Source of the DNA: an uncultured Collinsella sp.
GTDB taxonomy: Bacteria; Actinomycetota; Coriobacteriia; Coriobacteriales; Coriobacteriaceae
Length of the DNA: 12,524 nucleotides
Assembly (NCBI GenBank): GCA_900550735.1
Contig: URTD01000042.1
Span: 1-12,524 of the forward strand
Direction: 5' to 3'
A model generated the notes under the pieces. The model ran no database searches. It was not told the origin of the DNA and saw only the letters and a list, made by a program, of their open reading frames with translations. Of the stretch, positions 7,325 to 12,524 are shown one piece after another. The position numbers and the translations under genes were made by a program. The stretch's first letter is position 1; each line of letters begins with the position of its first letter.

Positions 7325-7702
7325 ATGATTCCCGGATCGAACAAGGACCATCCGTCCTTCTTAAAGTCGTTCTCCTACGCCATGGAGGGCTTCGTCACCG
7401 CCGTCAAGACCGAGCGCAATATTAAGGTCATGCTCGTTGCGGGCGTGTGCACCGTCATTGCCGGCTGCATCGTGGGGCTCGACATTGCCGAGTGGGCCAC
7501 GATTATCATCTGTTGTGGCCTGGTGATTCACGGCGAGCTATGCAACACCGCCATGGAGGCGATTGTCGATCTGGCGACCCAGGAGCTCCATCCGCTGGCA
7601 AAGCGCGCGAAGGATATCGCCGCCGCCTCCGTATACGTTCTTTCCATCACCGCCGCGATTGTGGGCTTGCTGGTATTTGCCCACGCGCTCGGCTTTATCT
7701 AG
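7325..7702 (+). CDS. dgkA: Undecaprenol/diacylglycerol kinase family membrane protein
   Basis: Small integral membrane kinase of 125 residues. Gram-positive members of the DgkA family phosphorylate undecaprenol to supply the lipid carrier for peptidoglycan and other wall polymers, so undecaprenol kinase is the likelier activity here. The amphipathic N-terminal helix SFLKSFSYAMEGFVTAVKTE (11-30) precedes three membrane spans at about 34-52, 56-73 and 102-121. The active-site segment is ELCNTAMEAIVDLA (71-84) with N74 and E78, followed by HPLAKRAKDIAA (89-100) containing D96. Where many relatives have a His a few residues after the E-R-N motif (here ERNIKVML), this protein has Met. The ATG start has TAGGAG (7313-7318), overlapping the ybeY stop, 6 nt upstream. 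It sits between ybeY and era, the usual Gram-positive position. Confidence 0.9.
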   Translation: MIPGSNKDHPSFLKSFSYAMEGFVTAVKTERNIKVMLVAGVCTVIAGCIVGLDIAEWATIIICCGLVIHGELCNTAMEAIVDLATQELHPLAKRAKDIAAASVYVLSITAAIVGLLVFAHALGFI

Positions 7703-7714
7703 AAAGGGATTTTC

Positions 7715-8791
7715 ATGTCCGACACTATGCAGCCTATCGATGAAATTTTGGACGACGAGGTCCTGGATGCGGCGGATGCCGAAGCGGCCGAAGCATACGA
7801 GGAAGTCGAGGAATTCGATCCGTTTGAGGGCATGAGCGACGAGGAGCTCGACGCCCTGTGCGACGAGGACGATAGCCTCGCGGGCTTTGGCGACGTTGAA
7901 CCCGGTTTTCGCAGCGGCTTCGTAGCCCTGGTCGGACGCCCCAACGCCGGCAAGTCCACGCTGCTCAACGCCTGCTATGGCAAAAAGGTCGCCATCACCT
8001 CGCCGGTGGCACAGACGACCCGCCGTCGCATGCGCGCCGTCGTCAACCGTCCCGGCTACCAGCTGGTCTTTGTCGATACCCCGGGTATTCATAAGCCCAA
8101 GGACGGCCTGGGGTCCGAGCTCAACAAGAGCGCACTGTTCGAGTTGAACGATGTCGACGTCGTCGCGTTTTTGATTGATGCCACCAAGCCCATCGGCAGG
8201 GGAGACGCCTGGGTTGCCGAGCGTGTCAGATGCGCTCGTTGCAAGAAGGTCCTGGTGCTCACCAAGGCCGATGAGGCCGACCCCGCACAGGTCATGGAGC
8301 AGCTTAAGGCTGCCCACGAGCTTATGGAATATGACGACGAGATTGTGACGTCGTCGGTTAAGAACTTCAACGTCGATGCCTTTATAGAGACCGTTGCGCA
8401 CTTTTTGCCTGAGGGTCCGCGTTGGTTCCCCGAGGACATGGGTACTGACGCTTCCGATGAGACGCTCGTTGCCGAGTTTGTGCGCGAGAAGGTCTTGCGC
8501 CGCACCCGTGATGAGATTCCGCACTCCGTTGGCGTGATCTGCGATGCGCTCGAGCAGACCAAGAAGGTGCTGCGCGTGCACGCCACCATTTACGTCGAGC
8601 GCGAGGGCCAAAAGGGCATCATCATCGGCAAGGGCGGCGAGATGATCAAGCATATCGGTATCGACGCCCGACGCGATCTTGAACGCATTTTTGGCACGCA
8701 GGTCTTTTTGGAGCTGGACGTGAAGGTCAAGGCCGGCTGGCGTGACGACGAGGCCCAGATTCGCCGCTTTGGCTACAACGCCGAGGACTAA
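7715..8791 (+). CDS. era: GTPase Era with an acidic N-terminal extension
   Basis: Ribosome-assembly GTPase that binds the 3' end of 16S rRNA and helps 30S maturation. At 358 residues it is about 55 longer than typical Era (near 300). Residues 1-65 are an extra N-terminal region with 26 Asp/Glu and no Lys or Arg before R66, predicted to be largely disordered or helical and absent from well-studied Era proteins. The GTPase domain follows: G1 GRPNAGKS (74-81), G3 DTPG (121-124), G4 TKAD (183-186, with Thr for the usual Asn) and a G5-like TSSV (212-215). The C-terminal KH domain includes GIIIGKGGEMIK (301-312) with the GKGG loop. ATG 7715 is supported by AAAGGG (7703-7708) 6 nt upstream; an in-frame ATG at 7832 (M40) would remove only part of the extension and has a poor site. 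Flanked by dgkA and recO as in many Gram-positives. Confidence 0.95.
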   Translation: MSDTMQPIDEILDDEVLDAADAEAAEAYEEVEEFDPFEGMSDEELDALCDEDDSLAGFGDVEPGFRSGFVALVGRPNAGKSTLLNACYGKKVAITSPVAQTTRRRMRAVVNRPGYQLVFVDTPGIHKPKDGLGSELNKSALFELNDVDVVAFLIDATKPIGRGDAWVAERVRCARCKKVLVLTKADEADPAQVMEQLKAAHELMEYDDEIVTSSVKNFNVDAFIETVAHFLPEGPRWFPEDMGTDASDETLVAEFVREKVLRRTRDEIPHSVGVICDALEQTKKVLRVHATIYVEREGQKGIIIGKGGEMIKHIGIDARRDLERIFGTQVFLELDVKVKAGWRDDEAQIRRFGYNAED

Positions 8792-8806
8792 GGACGCGCG
8801 GCGCGC

Positions 8807-9556
8807 ATGGCAGGCTCCCGGACATATCGCACCAAGGTGCTCGTCCTCGACAAGACGAAGCTCAAAGAGACCGACCTGATCTTGACGATGCTTGACGAGC
8901 GGGGGCGGCAGGTTCGTGCCGTGGCAAAGGGCGCCCGCAAACCCGGCGGACGCCTGGCTGCGCGCTGCGAGCTGTTCTGTACGGTCGATATGCTGCTCGC
9001 ACATGGTCGGTCACTCGACGTGGTTTCCCAGGCCGAGCTTATGGAGGCGCCGCTCGGCGCTGCGCCCGATTACGAGACGACCTGCGCCGCAAGCGCGATC
9101 GCCGAGGTTGCGCGCGTGTGCTCGTTCGAGGACGCCGAGGACCCGTTTACCTTTGCCATCACGCAGCGAGCGCTTGCCCTGGTGGGCAGCGGGCTTGACA
9201 CGGCGCATATGGACCTACTTGTGGCGGCATATGTCTTTAAGCTGCTGTCGCACGTTGGCTATCGACCCGATTTTTCGGCCTGCGTGCTGTGCGGAGACCC
9301 CATGCTGTCGTATTTTTCACCCCAGGCGGGCGGTCTCATGTGCGGGTCGTGCGCGTCGAGCGTTCCAGGTGCCGAACTGGTGTCGACCGGTGAGACCGCA
9401 TGGCTGCGCGCCCTCATGTCCATGACCTTCGATGCGCTCATGGCCGAGCGAATCGACCCGCATACGGCGGCATTCCTGCTCGGGCTTTCGCATGTGTGGG
9501 CTGCGACGCACACCGATCAACGCCTCCGTGCGATGGAATTCATGTTGGGTCGGTGA
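8807..9556 (+). CDS. recO: DNA repair protein RecO
   Basis: Recombination mediator of 249 residues that, with RecR and RecF, loads RecA onto SSB-coated DNA and anneals strands. The N-terminal OB fold (about 5-80) begins with the typical YRTKVLVLDKTKLKETD and includes GRQVRAVAKGARKP (33-46). A helical C-terminal domain follows, with a four-Cys zinc site at C159/C162 (CVLCGD) and C179/C182 (CGSC), as in Gram-positive and actinobacterial RecO. The ATG start has a modest AAGGA (8790-8794), overlapping the era stop, at a long 12-nt spacing, so expression may depend partly on coupling to era. The gene ends the compact cluster; a promoter for rpsO begins 24 nt after its stop. Confidence 0.93.
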   Translation: MAGSRTYRTKVLVLDKTKLKETDLILTMLDERGRQVRAVAKGARKPGGRLAARCELFCTVDMLLAHGRSLDVVSQAELMEAPLGAAPDYETTCAASAIAEVARVCSFEDAEDPFTFAITQRALALVGSGLDTAHMDLLVAAYVFKLLSHVGYRPDFSACVLCGDPMLSYFSPQAGGLMCGSCASSVPGAELVSTGETAWLRALMSMTFDALMAERIDPHTAAFLLGLSHVWAATHTDQRLRAMEFMLGR

Positions 9557-9580
9557 TGATGCGCAGGCGCGGGCTGCTTG

Positions 9581-9589
9581 TGGTATCAT
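9581..9589 (+). promoter_or_regulatory. Extended -10 promoter candidate for rpsO
   Basis: TGGTATCAT at 9581-9589 is an extended -10 element (TGn plus TATCAT). A start of transcription near 9596 would give a leader of about 100 nt before rpsO. No good -35 hexamer lies 16-18 nt upstream, which extended -10 promoters can tolerate. It is the first long gap after the recO cluster, which supports a separate transcription unit. Confidence 0.55.
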
Positions 9590-9694
9590 GCCGACCTGTT
9601 GGTACCTCGACCTTGGTTGCTCGCTCCACCGGCGGCTTCCCAGTCCGAGGCGAATCGAGTCGCCCGCGGGCGACGTAAAACGAAAGGTGAAACA
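9590..9694 (+). promoter_or_regulatory. rpsO leader with a 16-bp perfect palindrome; candidate S15 autoregulatory region
   Basis: This untranslated stretch contains GTCGCCCGCGGGCGAC at 9659-9674, a perfect palindrome able to form a 6-bp stem with a CGCG loop, ending 8 nt before the Shine-Dalgarno AAAGG (9683-9687). A second possible pairing is CCTCG (9605-9609) with CGAGG (9646-9650), enclosing a CUUG-type mini-hairpin. In several bacterial groups S15 represses its own translation by binding a leader structure. Whether this leader does so is inference; I could not match it to a specific known S15-binding fold. Confidence 0.4.
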
Positions 9695-9973
9695 ATGACT
9701 GTTTCCAAAGAGCGCAAGGCGGAGCTGACTGCCCAGTTCGGTAACACCCCGGTCGACACCGGCAACCCCAAGGTTCAGGTCGCCATCCTGTCCGAGCGCA
9801 TCAAGGAGCTGACCGAGCACATGAAGTCCCACCAGAAGGACTTCCACACCCGTCGTGGCCTGCTCATGCTCGTCGGCCGTCGTCGTCGTCTTCTCTCCTA
9901 CATCAAGAAGAACGACATCGTCGAGTACCGTGAGCTCATCAAGGCTCTGGGCATCCGCGACAACATCCAGTAG
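9695..9973 (+). CDS. rpsO: 30S ribosomal protein S15
   Basis: Primary 16S rRNA-binding protein of 92 residues (family about 89) that organises the central domain of the 30S subunit. Recognisable motifs are VDTGNPKVQVAILSERI (20-36), which positions the helix contacting the three-way junction, LTEHMKSHQKDFHTRRGLL (39-57) and LVGRRRRLLSYI (59-70). The start at ATG 9695 is fixed by AAAGG (9683-9687) 7 nt upstream and by homology, although the frame is open further upstream. Codon use is strongly biased toward C- and G-ending codons, as expected for a highly expressed gene. It is followed by a strong terminator, so it is probably transcribed mainly alone; the rpsO-pnp order is conserved across many bacteria. 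Confidence 0.97.
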   Translation: MTVSKERKAELTAQFGNTPVDTGNPKVQVAILSERIKELTEHMKSHQKDFHTRRGLLMLVGRRRRLLSYIKKNDIVEYRELIKALGIRDNIQ

Positions 9974-9988
9974 GATTTGTACATGCTA

Positions 9989-10019
9989 AGAGCGTCCTGC
10001 GCAGCGGGGCGCTCTTTTT
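9989..10019 (+). terminator. Intrinsic terminator after rpsO
   Basis: AGAGCG (9989-9994) pairs with CGCTCT (10010-10015); the stem extends inward with TCCT against GGGG (two G-U pairs) to about 10 bp, closing a GCGCAGC loop. A run of five T residues (10015-10019) follows. It begins 15 nt after the rpsO stop. Confidence 0.88.
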
Positions 10020-10122
10020 GTGTAAGGGCGCGAACAATCACGCTCTGAAGCGTGGCGGGGGCAGGGGGCCCGCGTCACATGAGAAGCCCGCAGGCAAGGG
10101 GTCTGCGGGGTAAAGGAGAACA
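10020..10122 (+). promoter_or_regulatory. Structured GC-rich pnp leader
   Basis: Between the rpsO terminator and pnp are three possible hairpins. CACGCT-CTGA-AGCGTG spans 10039-10054 (6 bp). GCGGG (10055-10059) can pair with CCCGC (10069-10073), and the stem can be continued by GTG (10052-10054) with CAC (10076-10078), which competes with the first hairpin. CCCGCAG (10087-10093) pairs with CTGCGGG (10103-10109), 7 bp, ending 2 nt before the Shine-Dalgarno AAAGGAG (10112-10118). In Escherichia coli the pnp leader hairpin is cut by RNase III and PNPase then represses its own synthesis; a similar role here is inference. I see no convincing promoter in this gap, so pnp may depend on read-through or on an element I cannot recognise. 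Confidence 0.5.
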
Positions 10123-12369
10123 ATGACACTCGTATCCAAGACCTTTGAGCTGTACGGCAAGACCTACACCTTTGAGTCGGGCGAGCTTGCCAAGCAGGCC
10201 ACCGGCGCCTGCCTGGTCAAGCAGGGTGACACCACGATGCTCGACACCGTGGTCGTCTCCAAGGAGCGTAAGAACTACGACTTCTTCCCGCTGACCGTCG
10301 ACTTCAACGAGAAGATGTACGCCGCCGGCCGCATCCCGGGTGGCTACCTCAAGCGTGAGGGCCGTCCCAGTGAGAAGGCTACGCTCACCGCGCGCATGAT
10401 CGACCGTCCGATTCGCCCGAGCTTCCCGGATGGCTTCCGCAACGAGGTGCACATCGTCGCCACCTCGCTCGTCGCCGACCAGGTCAACCCCTTCGACGTC
10501 ATCAACGTCATGGGTGCTTCTCTGGCCATGACGCTCGGCGGCGTGCCCTTCGAGGGTCCGCTTGCCTGCGTGCGCATCGGCCGTAACGTGGAGACCGGCG
10601 AGTTTATCGTCAACCCCACCTACGAGGAGCGCGAGAACTCCGATCTGGACCTGGAGCTGGGCGGCTCTGCCGACTTCATCTCGATGGTCGAGGCCGGCGC
10701 CGAGGAGATCTCCGAGGACGACATGCTCGCCGCCATGAAGTTTGGCCAGGAGGCCCTTGCTGCTTTCTGCCAGGCTCAGGACGAGTTCGTTGCCGAGTGG
10801 GAGCAGGTCAACGGCCCCATCGTCAAGAAGGAGTACCCGCTCGACCAGCCCGTCGAGGAGGTCCAGGAGCGCATCTTCGCCCACTACGACGAGATGGCAG
10901 CCGCCCTTCGCGACGCCGACAAGCTCTCCCGTATCGGCAAGGTCGAGGCTCTGAAGGAGTCCATCCGTGCCGAGTTTACCGAGCAGGAGCAGGCCGCTTG
11001 GGAGCGCGAGATCCCCGTGGCGCTCAAGAAGCTCGAGAAGAAGGCCATGCGCACCATGGTCGTCGAGACCGGTGAGCGCGTCGACGGCCGTGCCGCCGAC
11101 GAGATCCGTCCCATCATGGTGAAGGACAACTACCTGCCGCTCGTTCACGGCTCCGGCCTGTTCCAGCGTGGCCAGACCCAGGTGCTCTCCGTCCTGTCGC
11201 TCGGCATGCTCAACGAGGGCCAGCGTCTGGATACCATCGAGCCCACCGAGGGCAAGCGCTACATGCACCACTACAACTTCCCGCCTTTCTGCACCGGCGA
11301 GACCGGCCGCATGGGCAGCCCCAAGCGCCGCGAGATCGGCCATGGCAATCTGGCCGAGCGCGCTCTGCTTCCGGTGCTTCCCGACGAGAACGAGTTCCCC
11401 TACGCCATCCGCGTCGTCTCCGAGGTCATGGAGTCCAACGGCTCCTCTTCGATGGCTTCGACCTGCGGCTCCACGCTCGCCCTTATGGACGGCGGCGTGC
11501 CCATTAAGCGCCCGGTCTCCGGTATCGCCATGGGCCTGATCCAGGAGGAGGGCAAGACCGTGGTCCTGTCCGACATCCAGGGTCTCGAGGACTTCCTGGG
11601 CGACATGGACTTTAAGGTCACCGGCACCACCGAGGGCATCACCGCCCTGCAGATGGACAACAAGGCCACCGGCCTCACCTTCGACATCCTGGCCCGCGCT
11701 CTGCAGCAGGCCAAGGAGGGTCGCGCCTTCATCCTGCAGAAGATGCTCGATGTGATCCCCGAGCCGCGCCACACCACGCGCAGCACCGCTCCGCGCATCG
11801 TCTCCATCCAGGTTCCGACCGACAAGATCCGCGACGTCATCGGTTCCGGCGGTAAGGTCATCCGCGGTATCCAGGATGAGACCGGCGCTTCGGTCGACAT
11901 CCAGGAGGACGGCACCGTCTTTGTCGGCGGCACCGGCGAGTCCGTGGACCAGGCTGTCGAGCGCATCAAGCTCATCATCAAGGTTCCCGAGCCGGGCGAG
12001 GAGTACACCGGTCGCGTGGTCTCCATCCAGCCCTTCGGCGCCTTCGTCAACCTGCTGCCCGGTAAGGACGGCCTGCTGCACATCTCTCGCGTCGCCAAGG
12101 GCCGCGTGGAGAAGGTCGAGGACGTCCTCAACGTGGGCGACGAGGTCAAGGTCGTCGTCATCGAGGTTGACGATCGCGGCAAGATCTCGCTCGATCGTCT
12201 TGACAAGCCCGAGGCCCCGGCTCGCGCCGAGGGTGCTTCCGAGGGCGACGGCGAGCACTTCCAGCGCCGTGAGCGTCCGCGTCGCGAGCGCTCCGAGCGC
12301 AGCGACCGTCCGCGCCGTCCCGGCGACAACGGAGGCCGCAAGCCCCGCCGTCACCACGACGCCGAGTAA
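10123..12369 (+). CDS. pnp: Polyribonucleotide nucleotidyltransferase (PNPase)
   Basis: 3'-5' phosphorolytic exoribonuclease of 748 residues, expected to form a trimeric ring and degrade mRNA to nucleoside diphosphates. Order: RNase PH domain 1 (about 1-215, with FFPLTVDFNEKMYAAGRIPGG and ARMIDRPIRPSFP), an all-helical domain (about 240-315), then the catalytic RNase PH domain 2 (about 325-550). The phosphate-binding serines are in SNGSSSMAST (S441-S443) and the acidic site is in EDFLGDMDFK, with D490, D496 and K498 matching E. coli D486, D492 and K494. A KH domain has GSGG at 574-577, and an S1 domain spans about 626-694. Residues 695-748 are an extra low-complexity tail with 14 arginines, mostly after residue 710. 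E. coli and Bacillus enzymes end near 705-711. ATG 10123 follows AAAGGAG (10112-10118) by 4 nt. Confidence 0.97.
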   Translation: MTLVSKTFELYGKTYTFESGELAKQATGACLVKQGDTTMLDTVVVSKERKNYDFFPLTVDFNEKMYAAGRIPGGYLKREGRPSEKATLTARMIDRPIRPSFPDGFRNEVHIVATSLVADQVNPFDVINVMGASLAMTLGGVPFEGPLACVRIGRNVETGEFIVNPTYEERENSDLDLELGGSADFISMVEAGAEEISEDDMLAAMKFGQEALAAFCQAQDEFVAEWEQVNGPIVKKEYPLDQPVEEVQERIFAHYDEMAAALRDADKLSRIGKVEALKESIRAEFTEQEQAAWEREIPVALKKLEKKAMRTMVVETGERVDGRAADEIRPIMVKDNYLPLVHGSGLFQRGQTQVLSVLSLGMLNEGQRLDTIEPTEGKRYMHHYNFPPFCTGETGRMGSPKRREIGHGNLAERALLPVLPDENEFPYAIRVVSEVMESNGSSSMASTCGSTLALMDGGVPIKRPVSGIAMGLIQEEGKTVVLSDIQGLEDFLGDMDFKVTGTTEGITALQMDNKATGLTFDILARALQQAKEGRAFILQKMLDVIPEPRHTTRSTAPRIVSIQVPTDKIRDVIGSGGKVIRGIQDETGASVDIQEDGTVFVGGTGESVDQAVERIKLIIKVPEPGEEYTGRVVSIQPFGAFVNLLPGKDGLLHISRVAKGRVEKVEDVLNVGDEVKVVVIEVDDRGKISLDRLDKPEAPARAEGASEGDGEHFQRRERPRRERSERSDRPRRPGDNGGRKPRRHHDAE

Positions 12370-12392
12370 CAGCTAAACATAAGCAGCTCAAC

Positions 12393-12422
12393 AAGGGCGA
12401 CTCCTAAGGGGGTCGCCCTTTT
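12393..12422 (+). terminator. Intrinsic terminator after pnp
   Basis: AAGGGCGAC (12393-12401) pairs with GTCGCCCTT (12412-12420); the stem continues inward with TCC against GGG (one G-U), about 12 bp in total, around a TAAG loop. A T-run at 12419-12422 follows. It lies 23 nt after the pnp stop. Confidence 0.88.
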
Positions 12423-12524
12423 GCTATTCCCGGCGGGGTCCGCGGATAAAGTTTCCTGCTCTACAGTCCTGCTCACGACGGAGGCCACATTAAGTGGCCT
12501 CCTGTTCGTGCGGAACTCGCGATA
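12423..12524. other. Non-coding tail of window with a strong hairpin lacking a U-tract
   Basis: No coding region is evident here. GGAGGCCAC (12480-12488) and GTGGCCTCC (12494-12502) form a perfect 9-bp stem with an ATTAA loop. An outer stem, CACGA (12474-12478) with TCGTG (12506-12510), can extend it across a small internal loop. Neither strand has a T-run after the hairpin, so it is not a standard intrinsic terminator. An 8-nt direct repeat TCCTGCTC occurs at 12454-12461 and 12467-12474, just before it. It may be part of the leader of the next gene, which lies outside the window. Confidence 0.5.

Noticed and set aside
7538..9004. Minus-strand open frame opposite dgkA and era
   Set aside because: Same shadow effect; both sense-strand genes are unambiguous.
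10057..10110. Four G-runs in the pnp leader as a G-quadruplex
   Set aside because: The runs are spread over about 54 nt with one loop near 29 nt, and the G residues are better explained by the hairpin stems.
10075..12357. Open frame of about 760 codons on the minus strand opposite pnp
   Set aside because: A mirror of the PNPase reading frame caused by strong codon bias; the translation is repetitive in Gly, Leu, Asp and Val with no domain and no ribosome-binding site context.
12480..12510. Shine-Dalgarno-like AGGAGG followed by ATG on the minus strand within the last hairpin
   Set aside because: It arises from the inverted repeat itself, and no sizeable reading frame follows.
1..12524. CRISPR arrays, insertion sequences, tRNA or rRNA genes
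   Set aside because: No regularly spaced repeats, transposase-like frames, terminal inverted repeats or recognisable structural RNA sequences were seen.

Overview
The window is a dense, one-directional block of housekeeping genes, all on the + strand, from a high-GC bacterium. GTG and TTG starts are frequent, codons end mostly in G or C, and the gene content and protein style (extended -10 boxes of the TGnTATCAT kind, an actinobacterial-looking PNPase) fit the Coriobacteriia, most likely Collinsella or a close relative. That assignment is inferred from sequence style and recalled relatives, not from a search. I see no mobile element, CRISPR array, tRNA or rRNA, and no base composition suggesting recent transfer.

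Layout: (1) 1-2148 holds the 3' part of a tRNA-dihydrouridine synthase gene (dus) and hemW, two nucleotides apart. (2) 2207-4540 holds two consecutive J-protein genes. The first is unusual: it has a J domain, a Gly/Phe-rich linker and all four zinc repeats of a class A DnaJ, but the rest of the client-binding region is replaced by hydrophobic segments. The second is a complete DnaJ. (3) 4550-9556 is a tightly packed run with overlaps or gaps of at most 15 nt: mtaB, phoH, ybeY, dgkA, era, recO. (4) 9695-9973 is rpsO, with its own extended -10 promoter candidate, a leader of about 100 nt and a strong intrinsic terminator. (5) 10123-12369 is pnp, with a structured GC-rich leader and its own terminator, followed by about 100 nt containing a further strong hairpin.

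How the genes relate: most act on RNA or the ribosome. Dus and MtaB modify tRNA, YbeY and Era work in 16S rRNA and 30S maturation, PhoH is a YbeY-linked ATPase, S15 nucleates the 30S central domain, and PNPase degrades RNA. HemW (heme trafficking), DnaJ (protein folding), DgkA (lipid kinase for envelope synthesis) and RecO (recombinational repair) are the usual companions of this cluster in Gram-positive bacteria. In Firmicutes the interval between hemW and dnaJ usually carries hrcA-grpE-dnaK; here it carries only the membrane-type J protein.

I did not find a whole undescribed system. The points most worth a second look are the membrane-tethered DnaJ variant, a 65-residue N-terminal extension of Era with 26 acidic and no basic residues before residue 66, the structured leaders of rpsO and pnp, and an unexplained hairpin without a U-tract after pnp.
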